DNA of 15,726 nucleotides. It comes from Neisseriaceae bacterium (GTDB lineage: Bacteria; Pseudomonadota; Gammaproteobacteria; Burkholderiales; Neisseriaceae). Below, one piece after another: positions 8,537 to 14,742 of the stretch. Positions within the stretch are counted from its first letter, which is position 1; every line of letters begins with the position of its first letter. The stretch spans positions 1 through 15,726 of the forward strand of contig JASLBZ010000071.1 in assembly GCA_030146285.1 (NCBI GenBank). Reading direction: 5' to 3'. The notes under the pieces are model-generated. The model was not told where the DNA came from. It did no database searches and saw only the letters and a program-made list of their open reading frames with translations. Both the position numbers and the translations under genes were made by a program.

Positions 8537-10276
8537 TTAAGATTCTGTATTTTTAAACTCTCTGGTTGGCGCCACACCCAATATCGATAAACTGCCATTC
8601 ATGATTTCACCAAAAACAGGACCAGCAACGAGACCGCCATAATAACCATTCGCACTGGGTTCATCGATTAGAACAGCCACAATCACACGCGGATCGGCTG
8701 CGGGTGCAAAACCAGCAAATAAACCAGTGTGTTTATTGGGCGAATACCGCCCATCAACCAATTTGCGAGCTGTGCCTGATTTTGCAGCCACATCATAACC
8801 ATCAATCGCACCACGCGTTCCTGTACCCCCTTTTTCGGTTACAGATACCATGATTTCACGAATGGTTTTCGCTGTTTCAGGTTTGATGACTTGCTCACCT
8901 ACTGGCGTTTTTGCCAACTTTTGAAAGCTAACGGGCAACAGCTGACCGTCAGTCGTGAAAATAGTATAACCTCGAGCCAATTGCAGCAAACTCATTTGCA
9001 AACCATAACCAAAGGACATCGTGGCTTGCTCAATCGGTCGCCAGTTTTTCCAGTTGCGCACAATACCACCAGATTCGCCAGGAAACCCTGAATGCATACG
9101 CTGACCAAAGCCAATGCTACGGTAGTATTGGTACATGTCTTCAGGTGTGAACATGGCTGACAATTTGCTTGAGCCCACATTAGAAGATTTTTGCATGATG
9201 CCTTGCACACTTAAGCTTGGGTAATCGTGGGTATCGCGAACACGAGCAGGCCCAATGGTGTAAGAACGTGTATCCAATACCGTTGATGCCTTAACCTTAC
9301 CCGAATCCAATGCCTTAGCAATTGGAAATGGCTTCATGATAGAACCTGGCTCAATCATATCGGTCACCGCACGGTTACGGCGCATATCACTGGTGGCATC
9401 CGCTGGTGCATTGGGGTCAAATGAAGGGTAATTTGCCAAAGCCAAAATTTCCCCTGTCTTGGCATCCAAAACAACAGCACTGCCTGATTTGGCTTTGTGG
9501 TATTTAACTGTTTTTTCCAAAGAATCAAAAGCCAAAAGCTGAATACGCTGATCAAAAGACAAAACCAAATCATGTCCATCTTTGGGGTCTTTGTTGCGAT
9601 CTGACTCTAAGCTATCAACAATGCCATTTTTATTGTCACGTAAAACCACTTTAGCGCCATCAGCACCCAATAAGTATTTGTTTTGAGCCAGCTCTAAACC
9701 TTCTTGTCCTTGCCCATCAACATTAGAAAAGCCCACGATGTGGGCAAACACATCACCCATGGGGTAATGGCGTTTACTTTCTTGCTGAAAGCCCAATCCT
9801 TTGATGCCCATTTTGGCGATTTCATCGCTAACTTCTTTGGGCAAATGGCGTTTGATAAAAACGAAGTCACGGTTTTTTTGTGAAAAACGTTTTCGAATAG
9901 ACTCTTCTGAAACACCAGCCAAACTGGCCAGCTTGGTAATTTGCTCTGCCGTTGGCATGGTTTCCATGCTTTTAGGCGTTGCAAACAACGACTGTGTTGG
10001 CGCACTAATGGCCAATGCCGAACCATTGCGATCGGTAATTGTGCCGCGCTCAGCCAGTAAAGGTAAGGTTCGAACAAAACGTTGATTGCCCTGCTCTTGC
10101 AAAAACTCATGCTTTTCCGTTTGTAAATAAGCACCCCGAAATGCCACTGCTGAATAAGCCGCAACCAACAACCCCACCACAATCACAATGCGAAAATCGC
10201 TTAATGCCGGCTTTTTCTTTTTCTTTTTATCTGACTTATCAACCATTTGCGGCTTATATTCATTCTTTATCAACAT
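8537..10276 (-). CDS. ftsI: Septal peptidoglycan D,D-transpeptidase FtsI (PBP3, class B penicillin-binding protein)
   Basis: Bitopic inner-membrane transpeptidase that crosslinks septal peptidoglycan with FtsW. Positions are for the 579-residue form. It has a short lysine-rich cytoplasmic tail, one membrane anchor (about 30-46), a pedestal domain starting near RTLPLLAERGTITDRNG, then the transpeptidase domain. That domain has all three active-site motifs: SIMK (Ser312), SSN (364-366) and KSGT (499-502), each five residues from its E. coli position. The in-frame TTG at 10297 would add seven residues overlapping ftsL. I prefer the ATG at 10276, 4 bases after the ftsL stop, with GGCGAG upstream. 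There is no PASTA domain. Confidence 0.96.
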   Translation of the reverse strand: MLIKNEYKPQMVDKSDKKKKKKPALSDFRIVIVVGLLVAAYSAVAFRGAYLQTEKHEFLQEQGNQRFVRTLPLLAERGTITDRNGSALAISAPTQSLFATPKSMETMPTAEQITKLASLAGVSEESIRKRFSQKNRDFVFIKRHLPKEVSDEIAKMGIKGLGFQQESKRHYPMGDVFAHIVGFSNVDGQGQEGLELAQNKYLLGADGAKVVLRDNKNGIVDSLESDRNKDPKDGHDLVLSFDQRIQLLAFDSLEKTVKYHKAKSGSAVVLDAKTGEILALANYPSFDPNAPADATSDMRRNRAVTDMIEPGSIMKPFPIAKALDSGKVKASTVLDTRSYTIGPARVRDTHDYPSLSVQGIMQKSSNVGSSKLSAMFTPEDMYQYYRSIGFGQRMHSGFPGESGGIVRNWKNWRPIEQATMSFGYGLQMSLLQLARGYTIFTTDGQLLPVSFQKLAKTPVGEQVIKPETAKTIREIMVSVTEKGGTGTRGAIDGYDVAAKSGTARKLVDGRYSPNKHTGLFAGFAPAADPRVIVAVLIDEPSANGYYGGLVAGPVFGEIMNGSLSILGVAPTREFKNTES

Positions 10277-10280
10277 ATTA

Positions 10281-10544
10281 TTATCTCGCCAAGTCAATTA
10301 TTTGTGTTTCTTGAACATTAGGCGTACGCAAGTGCTGCGCAGCAGCGGCTTCTTTGACCACATTGTGGTTGCTGTGCTTTGCTTGCAATAAAATTAATCG
10401 CGCCCGCTCTTGTTTAATTTGTTGTGCTTCTTTTTCTGCTTTATTCAAATGACTGTGCAACATTCGAGTGTGGTCTTGGATATACACCACACCTCCCCCA
10501 AAAATAAGCACCAAAATCAGCAACACAACATTCAGTTTATTCAT
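10281..10544 (-). CDS. ftsL: Cell division protein FtsL
   Basis: Small bitopic divisome protein that pairs with FtsB and helps activate FtsWI. It has 87 residues. One hydrophobic segment begins almost at once (about residues 5-22, VVLLILVLIFGGGVVYI) and is followed by a periplasmic helix rich in Glu, Lys, Gln and Leu (about 28-65) that is compatible with a coiled coil. The assignment rests on size, topology and position between rsmH and ftsI, because FtsL sequences diverge strongly. The start overlaps the rsmH stop by 4 bases (ATGA). The cytoplasmic tail is only about four residues, shorter than in E. coli, and no upstream in-frame start would lengthen it. Confidence 0.9.
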   Translation of the reverse strand: MNKLNVVLLILVLIFGGGVVYIQDHTRMLHSHLNKAEKEAQQIKQERARLILLQAKHSNHNVVKEAAAAQHLRTPNVQETQIIDLAR

Positions 10545-11494
10545 GCTACAAATGGGCCCACTGTTCTTTGCGCAATGCGCAAAATCGCTGAACGTGCACG
10601 TGGATTGCCCATCACTTCATCTTTGCTAGGCTTAATCGCTTTACCCACCAAAACCAATGGTGGTTTTGGCAAGTCATCTTCTCTGACCACAGCCCAACGT
10701 GGCATCGGTGCATTGATGCTGTTTTTTTTCATGAATTGCTTCACAATTCTGTCTTCCAATGAATGAAAGGCAATAACGGCCAATCGTCCATCTTCTTTTA
10801 AAGCACCCACGACTTGTGGTAAGACTTTTTCTACTTCTTCAAGCTCACGGTTGATGAAAATCCGAATGGCTTGAAACGTCCGAGTCGCTGGGTCTTGACC
10901 TTTTTCGCGAGTATAGACGACTTCTGCAACAAGACGAGCGAGCTCACGGGTCGTTGTAATAGGTTCTTCTTCCCTACGCGACACAATGGCTGCTGCAATC
11001 TGGCGATTAAACCGCTCTTCACCATAATTTTTAATAACCTCTTTAATATCAGCTTCTTCCGCTGTGGCTAGCCACTGTGCAGCCGTTTGTCCACGAGTGG
11101 TGTCCATGCGCATATCCAGTGGCGCATCGAAACGAAAACTAAAACCACGTTCGCCATCATCAATTTGTGGCGATGAAATGCCCAAATCGAATAAAGCACC
11201 GTCAATCAAATCAATGCCAAGTTCTTCTAAGGCCGCCTGAAAATAAGCAAAACCTTGGTGCACAACACTGACACGAGAATCTTCTGCAGCCAAAGCATTG
11301 GCAACAGCAATGGCTTGTGGGTCTTTATCAAACACAACCAAACGACCATTAGGTCCTAGCTGCGATAAAATTTTTCTACTGTGTCCGCCACGACCAAACG
11401 TGCCATCAACATAAGTGCCATCGGCGCGGATATTCAAAGCTTCTACAGCTTCATTCAGTAATACTGTCGTGTGGGTGAACATTTCTTTACTCAT
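10541..11494 (-). CDS. rsmH: 16S rRNA (cytosine(1402)-N(4))-methyltransferase RsmH (MraW)
   Basis: S-adenosylmethionine-dependent enzyme that N4-methylates C1402 in the decoding centre of 16S rRNA. Family features are HTTVLLNEAVEAL near the N-terminus, the SAM loop DGTFGRGGHS (about 30-39), FDKDPQA (about 55-61), DLGISSPQID, RGFSFRFDAPLDMRMD and IAFHSLEDRIVKQF. With the ATG at 11494 it is 317 residues (E. coli 313), and this ATG overlaps the mraZ stop by 4 bases. The longer GTG start at 11500 and a shorter ATG at 11482 are possible; none of the three has a strong Shine-Dalgarno sequence, so the overlap decided it. An 8-base A run (minus strand) lies at 10722-10729. Confidence 0.96.
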   Translation of the reverse strand: MSKEMFTHTTVLLNEAVEALNIRADGTYVDGTFGRGGHSRKILSQLGPNGRLVVFDKDPQAIAVANALAAEDSRVSVVHQGFAYFQAALEELGIDLIDGALFDLGISSPQIDDGERGFSFRFDAPLDMRMDTTRGQTAAQWLATAEEADIKEVIKNYGEERFNRQIAAAIVSRREEEPITTTRELARLVAEVVYTREKGQDPATRTFQAIRIFINRELEEVEKVLPQVVGALKEDGRLAVIAFHSLEDRIVKQFMKKNSINAPMPRWAVVREDDLPKPPLVLVGKAIKPSKDEVMGNPRARSAILRIAQRTVGPFVA

Positions 11495-11946
11495 AAACAC
11501 AAGGTTGTCTTGCTAAGCTCCAATGCCAGCAAGTCTTCATCTAAATCCAAAGCGTCGGCAGTTTCTAAGTCCCAACGCTCTCGTCCCCAAAGTTCCAAAC
11601 GATTCGCTCGTCCGACCAAGGTAACGTCTTTGTCAAACTCAACCAATTTTCTTAAGCCTTGCGGCAATAAAATGCGCCCTGCACTGTCCAGTTCGACAGT
11701 TTCTGCATGCCCTAAGACCAATGTTTGGAATTTCTTCAATGTGGCATTGCCCATCGTAGGCAATTGCAACAAATCCGTTTCCACTTTTCGCCATTGGCTA
11801 ACGGGATACAAAAGCAATTGGCTGCGCTTCTCGAGGGTGATCACAAGTTCTGGAGTATGATGGCGCAACAAAATTTCCTTGAACTTCGCAGGAATAGCCA
11901 AACGACCTTTACTGTCTATTGTTAGCTCTTGTATACCGCCAAACAT
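11491..11946 (-). CDS. mraZ: Transcriptional regulator MraZ
   Basis: DNA-binding protein with two SpoVT-AbrB-like half-domains, the first gene of the dcw operon and a known autoregulator in E. coli. It has 151 residues from the ATG at 11946 (E. coli 152). The first repeat contains LTIDSKGRLAIPAKFKE near the N-terminus; the second contains VELDSAGRILLPQGLRK, the same DSxGRxxxP pattern. I chose the ATG at 11946 because it gives the MFxG start typical of the family and has AAGGA five bases upstream. The open frame extends to a GTG at 11997, but that extension runs across the presumed MraZ operator and hairpin and is unlikely to be translated. The stop overlaps the rsmH start. Confidence 0.95.
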   Translation of the reverse strand: MFGGIQELTIDSKGRLAIPAKFKEILLRHHTPELVITLEKRSQLLLYPVSQWRKVETDLLQLPTMGNATLKKFQTLVLGHAETVELDSAGRILLPQGLRKLVEFDKDVTLVGRANRLELWGRERWDLETADALDLDEDLLALELSKTTLCL

Positions 11947-11950
11947 GATG

Positions 11951-11967
11951 ATCCTTTTCGGAAGGAT
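11951..11967 (-). promoter_or_regulatory. Hairpin enclosing the mraZ ribosome binding site
   Basis: On the minus strand ATCCTT, a five-base loop CCGAA, and AAGGAT form a 6-bp inverted repeat ending four bases before the mraZ ATG. The right arm contains the AAGGA Shine-Dalgarno sequence, so folding would hide it. The stem is short and partly A/T, so it may be only a mild brake on translation. The repeat is visible directly; the regulatory role is inferred. Confidence 0.4.
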
Positions 11968-11972
11968 TTCAC

Positions 11973-11997
11973 TCCACATTAACCCACTTTCACCCAC
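11973..11997 (-). promoter_or_regulatory. Putative MraZ operator: three 10-bp-phased repeats
   Basis: On the minus strand GTGGG (11997-11993), GTGGG (11987-11983) and GTGGA (11977-11973) recur exactly every 10 bp, the third degenerate. MraZ proteins are known to bind tandem short GTGG/TGGG-type repeats between the mraZ promoter and gene. Here the array starts about where transcription should begin, so bound MraZ could block initiation or promoter escape. Confidence 0.72.
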
Positions 11998-12005
11998 ATA
12001 TGCAC

Positions 12006-12034
12006 ACTATATGCAACTTTACTAGCAAGGTCAA
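12006..12034 (-). promoter_or_regulatory. Sigma-70 promoter of the mraZ-dcw operon
   Basis: On the minus strand the -35 box TTGACC (12034-12029) and -10 box TATAGT (12011-12006) are separated by exactly 17 bp. An A/T-rich tract (ATTTTTATTTTT) just upstream of the -35 could act as an UP element. Transcription would start near 11999-12000, giving a leader of about 53 bases that carries the MraZ repeats and the hairpin. It is the only good promoter I see for the operon. Confidence 0.75.
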
Positions 12035-12165
12035 CGTCAAAAATAAAAATCCGCAATCACGACAATCACTTAAAGTATTTAACACTCAGAAATTATTAAA
12101 TAAAAAACTGAATCTTGTGTAAAATCAATATGACGACGTCAATATGTTGTGCTTGAAATAAACTG

Positions 12166-12186
12166 CACGAAAAAAGAATTTTCGTG
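12166..12186. promoter_or_regulatory. 8-bp inverted repeat upstream of the midA -10 box, candidate operator
   Basis: CACGAAAA and TTTTCGTG are perfect inverted arms around a five-base centre AAGAA. The repeat covers the place where the -35 box of the plus-strand promoter would lie, 10 bp before its TATAAT. That placement and the dyad fit a dimeric regulator site. I do not recognise the sequence as a known operator. Confidence 0.4.
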
Positions 12187-12196
12187 GCATTTTAGC

Positions 12197-12202
12197 TATA
12201 AT
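12197..12202 (+). promoter_or_regulatory. -10 box of a promoter for the midA-ghrA unit
   Basis: A perfect TATAAT lies 30 bases before the midA ATG and predicts a start near 12208-12210. No good -35 hexamer lies 16-18 bp upstream and there is no extended TG motif, so the promoter may need an activator or be weak. Confidence 0.5.
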
Positions 12203-12231
12203 GTCGGCATTCCTATCTTTGATGACACAAA

Positions 12232-13380
12232 ATGAACACCCTACCTGAACCATCAGACGACGCAAAAAATGCCAGCCAAATATTAAGCCAGCTCATTGCT
12301 GACAACATTTCTCAAAACAATGGCTGGATTTCTTTTGCCCAATTTATGCAAATGGCGCTGTATACACCCAATTTTGGCTATTACAGTGGCGGCAGCCACA
12401 AAATTGGTGCCGCTGGTGATTTTGTGACTGCCCCAAGCTTAACGCCACTTTTTGGCCAGACCATTGCGAAGCAGCTTTTGCAATTGCTTGGTCAAACCGC
12501 AGGCAATATTTATGAATTTGGCGCAGGTAAAGGTGATTTGGCAGTAAGCATTATTCAAACATTGCCGCAAAACAGTTGGGAAAATTATTATATTGTTGAT
12601 ATTTCAGGTGAGTTAGCAGCCCGTCAGCGCAAATTAATCGAAGAAAAATGCCCAGACGTGGCGCACAAAGTCATCCATTTAGATAGGCTACCTGAAGATT
12701 TTGATGGCGTTATTATTGGCAATGAATTACTGGATGCCATGCCATGCGAACTCATGAAATGGACCAATAACGAAGTATTGCAAACTGGTGTTACTATTGA
12801 AAACGAACAATTCGTTTTAAAAGACAAAAGCATAATCGATCCAGAACTTTTGCACCTTGCTAAGACAGTTCAGCCTCGTGTTACGCCTTACAGCAGTGAA
12901 ATTCACGTCATCATGCGGCAGTTTTTGCACACCATTTCTCAGCGTTTAAGCCGCGGCGGGATTCTCATGATTGATTATGGATTTGATGAGCATGAGTATT
13001 ATCATCCACAACGAGACATGGGCACTCTCATCGGTCATTACCGTCACCACAGCGTTCACGATGTATTCTTTTATCCTGGTTTGATGGATTTAACCTGCCA
13101 TGTGAACTTCAGCGCAGTGGCTGAAGTGTGCACAGAGCAAGGATTATGCTTGGCTGGCTATACCACCCAAGCCAATTTTTTACTGAATAGCGGTTTATTA
13201 GACGAGCTTGCTAAAACAGGGGATGTGGGCAGCAAAGATTACATTCAAGCCAGCAGCAAGTGCCAAATGCTCATTGCACCACATGAGATGGGTGAATTAT
13301 TTAAAGTCATCGGCTTTGCCAAAAACATTGATCCAGATTGGATCGGCTTCACTCAAAATGATATGTGTCATAAATTATAA
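12232..13380 (+). CDS. Class I SAM-dependent methyltransferase, MidA/NDUFAF7 family
   Basis: 382-residue cytoplasmic protein of the MidA family (DUF185, COG1565). Its mitochondrial member NDUFAF7 dimethylates an arginine of the NDUFS2 subunit of complex I; the bacterial substrates are mostly unproven. Family signatures are YTPNFGYYSGG (44-54), GDFVTAPSLTPLFG (62-75), the SAM loop YEFGAGKGDL (94-103), GNELLDAMP (163-171), ILMIDYGF (244-251) and YPGLMDLTCHVNF (281-293). The length fits the family. It is divergent from mraZ and 43 bases upstream of the ghrA-like gene on the same strand. The Shine-Dalgarno sequence is weak (GATGA). The family call is firm; arginine methylation of a complex I subunit is only an analogy here. 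Confidence 0.9.
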   Translation: MNTLPEPSDDAKNASQILSQLIADNISQNNGWISFAQFMQMALYTPNFGYYSGGSHKIGAAGDFVTAPSLTPLFGQTIAKQLLQLLGQTAGNIYEFGAGKGDLAVSIIQTLPQNSWENYYIVDISGELAARQRKLIEEKCPDVAHKVIHLDRLPEDFDGVIIGNELLDAMPCELMKWTNNEVLQTGVTIENEQFVLKDKSIIDPELLHLAKTVQPRVTPYSSEIHVIMRQFLHTISQRLSRGGILMIDYGFDEHEYYHPQRDMGTLIGHYRHHSVHDVFFYPGLMDLTCHVNFSAVAEVCTEQGLCLAGYTTQANFLLNSGLLDELAKTGDVGSKDYIQASSKCQMLIAPHEMGELFKVIGFAKNIDPDWIGFTQNDMCHKL

Positions 13381-13423
13381 AAAATGATAAAAACAAACAA
13401 TCACAAAACACCAAAGGGAAACA

Positions 13424-14371
13424 ATGATGGAGATTTTGTTCTACAGTAAAACAGAAAAGCACCCCGAAATTTGGCTAGATGGCATGAAAAAACGCCTTCC
13501 CAATGCCAATATTCGTCAATGGCAACCCAATGACAATGCAGCAGCAGACTATGCCTTGGTCTGGTTACCGCCATTTGAGATGCTATCCAGCCGCTCTGGC
13601 TTAAAAGGCATTTTGACCTTGAGCGCAGGCGTGGACGCTGTTTTACAACAAGAGCAAGAACATCCAGGAACATTGCCCAAAGGCGTGCCTGTGGTTCGTT
13701 TAGAAGACAGCGGCATGGCAAGCTTAATGGCAGAATATGCTTTGGCGCGTGTGTTGTATTATTTTAGGCGTTTTGATGATTACCAAAAGTTACAACAGCA
13801 AAAAACATGGCAAGCTTTAGATGCCTACAGTCCTGAGGATTTTACGATTGGTGTTTTGGGTGCAGGTGCTTTGGGCTTGCCGGTTGCCAAGCATTTGGCA
13901 CAAGCTGGATTTCCTGTTAAATCATGGAGCCGAACACCCAAAAAAGTGGCTGGCATTGCTTGTTATTCGGGCCAAGATGCACTGGCTGACTTTTTAACCG
14001 GCACTCGGGTTCTTATTAATTTATTGCCCAACACACCACAAACAGTGGGGATATTGAATCAACACAATCTGGGTCAATTAGAACAAGGTGCATACTTAAT
14101 CAATATCGCTCGTGGTGCACATTTGGTAGACAATGATCTACTGCTATTGCTGCAAAACAAGCACATTAAGGCGGCTAGCTTGGATGTTTTTCACACTGAA
14201 CCGCTATCAGCCGAGCATCCTTTTTGGACAGAGCCCAACATCACCATCACGCCTCATGTCTCAGCCCCAACCGTTCCTGAGTTAGCAATGGACGCCATCG
14301 CTGCCAATATCATTCGCATGGAAACTGGTCAAATCCCTACAGGCTTGGTCGACTGTCAACGAGGCTATTAA
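13424..14371 (+). CDS. ghrA: Glyoxylate/hydroxypyruvate reductase, GhrA type (D-2-hydroxyacid dehydrogenase)
   Basis: Cytoplasmic NAD(P)H-dependent reductase of 2-keto acids such as glyoxylate and hydroxypyruvate. It has 315 residues against 312 for E. coli GhrA, which it resembles along its whole length as I recall that sequence: ADYALVW, RLEDSGM, RRFDDY, DFTIGVLGAGALG, SWSRTPK, RVLINLLPNTPQTVGI and the final RGY. The dinucleotide loop GAGALG is at 146-151. Presumed catalytic residues are Arg230 (NIARG), Glu259 (FHTEPL) and His278 (TPHVSA). AAAGGG at 13413-13418 serves the ATG at 13424 or the adjacent ATG at 13427. It is probably co-transcribed with the methyltransferase gene and followed by a stem-loop at 14385. 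Confidence 0.93.
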   Translation: MMEILFYSKTEKHPEIWLDGMKKRLPNANIRQWQPNDNAAADYALVWLPPFEMLSSRSGLKGILTLSAGVDAVLQQEQEHPGTLPKGVPVVRLEDSGMASLMAEYALARVLYYFRRFDDYQKLQQQKTWQALDAYSPEDFTIGVLGAGALGLPVAKHLAQAGFPVKSWSRTPKKVAGIACYSGQDALADFLTGTRVLINLLPNTPQTVGILNQHNLGQLEQGAYLINIARGAHLVDNDLLLLLQNKHIKAASLDVFHTEPLSAEHPFWTEPNITITPHVSAPTVPELAMDAIAANIIRMETGQIPTGLVDCQRGY

Positions 14372-14384
14372 AGCCAGCTTTCAC

Positions 14385-14425
14385 ACCAATAACCCAGATT
14401 CATCACACCATGGGTTATTGGTTTT
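14385..14425 (+). terminator. Stem-loop terminator after ghrA
   Basis: ACCAATAACCCA (14385-14396) and TGGGTTATTGGT (14411-14422) form a perfect 12-bp stem with a 14-base loop, followed by only four T residues. It begins 14 bases after the ghrA stop. The loop is large and the T tract short, so termination may be partial. Confidence 0.6.
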
Positions 14426-14615
14426 GGGCATGGAAACCGTTTTTTCACCCAATATTCTGCCCTAAACATCTATTTTTAAACATAAAAAGCATGTATTCAA
14501 AATAGATTTTTCCCTATTTTATCCAACAAAACACCGCCTTTAACCCCAATTAAAACAAAATAATAATGACAATGTATTTTTATTACCATGAATCATTCTT
14601 CTTAAGTTGCCATAT
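14426..14615. other. AT-rich intergenic stretch with inverted repeats, no gene seen
   Basis: The whole gap between ghrA and the next gene runs from 14372 to 14742; this is its middle part. I see no credible coding sequence on either strand. It holds AT-rich arms ATCTATTTT (14468-14476), AAAATAGAT (14499-14507) and CTATTTT (14514-14520), which could pair in two alternative ways, and the palindrome ATGAATCAT (14588-14596) just upstream of the next promoter. Confidence 0.6.
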
Positions 14616-14644
14616 TTGACAATCCCTGATTCATACGATATATC
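14616..14644 (+). promoter_or_regulatory. Sigma-70 promoter for the 69-residue gene
   Basis: A consensus -35 box TTGACA (14616-14621), a 17-bp spacer and a -10 box TATATC (14639-14644) predict a start near 14651 and a leader of about 90 bases. TGATTCA lies in the spacer and its reverse complement TGAATCA upstream of the -35, a possible operator pair. Confidence 0.65.
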
Positions 14645-14682
14645 TATTAAATGAATTAATAATATTTTGTCATAAAAAATTA

Positions 14683-14706
14683 ACGGCAATGGGTTTTAAT
14701 TGTCGT
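14683..14706 (+). promoter_or_regulatory. Leader hairpin upstream of the 69-residue gene
   Basis: ACGGCAAT and ATTGTCGT can form an 8-bp RNA stem with one G-U pair around the loop GGGTTTTA. It is followed by an A-rich tract and then AAGGGAG (14728-14734), a strong Shine-Dalgarno sequence eight bases before the ATG. No T tract follows the stem, so it is not a terminator. A role in mRNA stability or translation is inferred. Confidence 0.35.
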
Positions 14707-14742
14707 CTACAAAAAAAATACAGATAAAAGGGAGTTCTTCTG

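Noticed and set aside
9694..10182. 162-codon minus-strand frame inside ftsI
   Set aside because: It is in another frame on the same strand as a well-supported ftsI. Its product is Trp- and Cys-rich, has no recognisable motifs and lacks a ribosome binding site.
10277..10297. TTG start giving FtsI seven more residues and overlapping ftsL
   Set aside because: TTG is a rare start, and an ATG follows 4 bases after the ftsL stop with a usable GGCGAG upstream.
10722..10729. 8-base homopolymer in rsmH as a possible frameshift switch
   Set aside because: The reading frame is intact on both sides, and rsmH is a housekeeping gene with no expected benefit from phase variation; runs of eight are not rare in AT-rich genomes.
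11947..11997. N-terminal extension of MraZ from the GTG at 11997
   Set aside because: The extra 17 residues do not look like the family, which starts MFxG. The stretch is occupied by the operator repeats and the ribosome binding site hairpin, and it would start almost at the transcription start.
1..12034. The dcw operon itself as a novel gene system
   Set aside because: Every gene has a clear family assignment and the order is the standard one for gammaproteobacteria, with no inserted or missing gene between mraZ and murC.
13401..13721. 106-codon minus-strand frame opposite ghrA
   Set aside because: ghrA has full-length family similarity and its own ribosome binding site; the opposite frame has neither.
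14711..14718. A8 tract after the leader hairpin as an intrinsic attenuator
   Set aside because: An attenuator needs U residues after the stem in the transcript. Here the tract is A on the plus strand, the wrong orientation, and the minus strand has no upstream gene that would need it.
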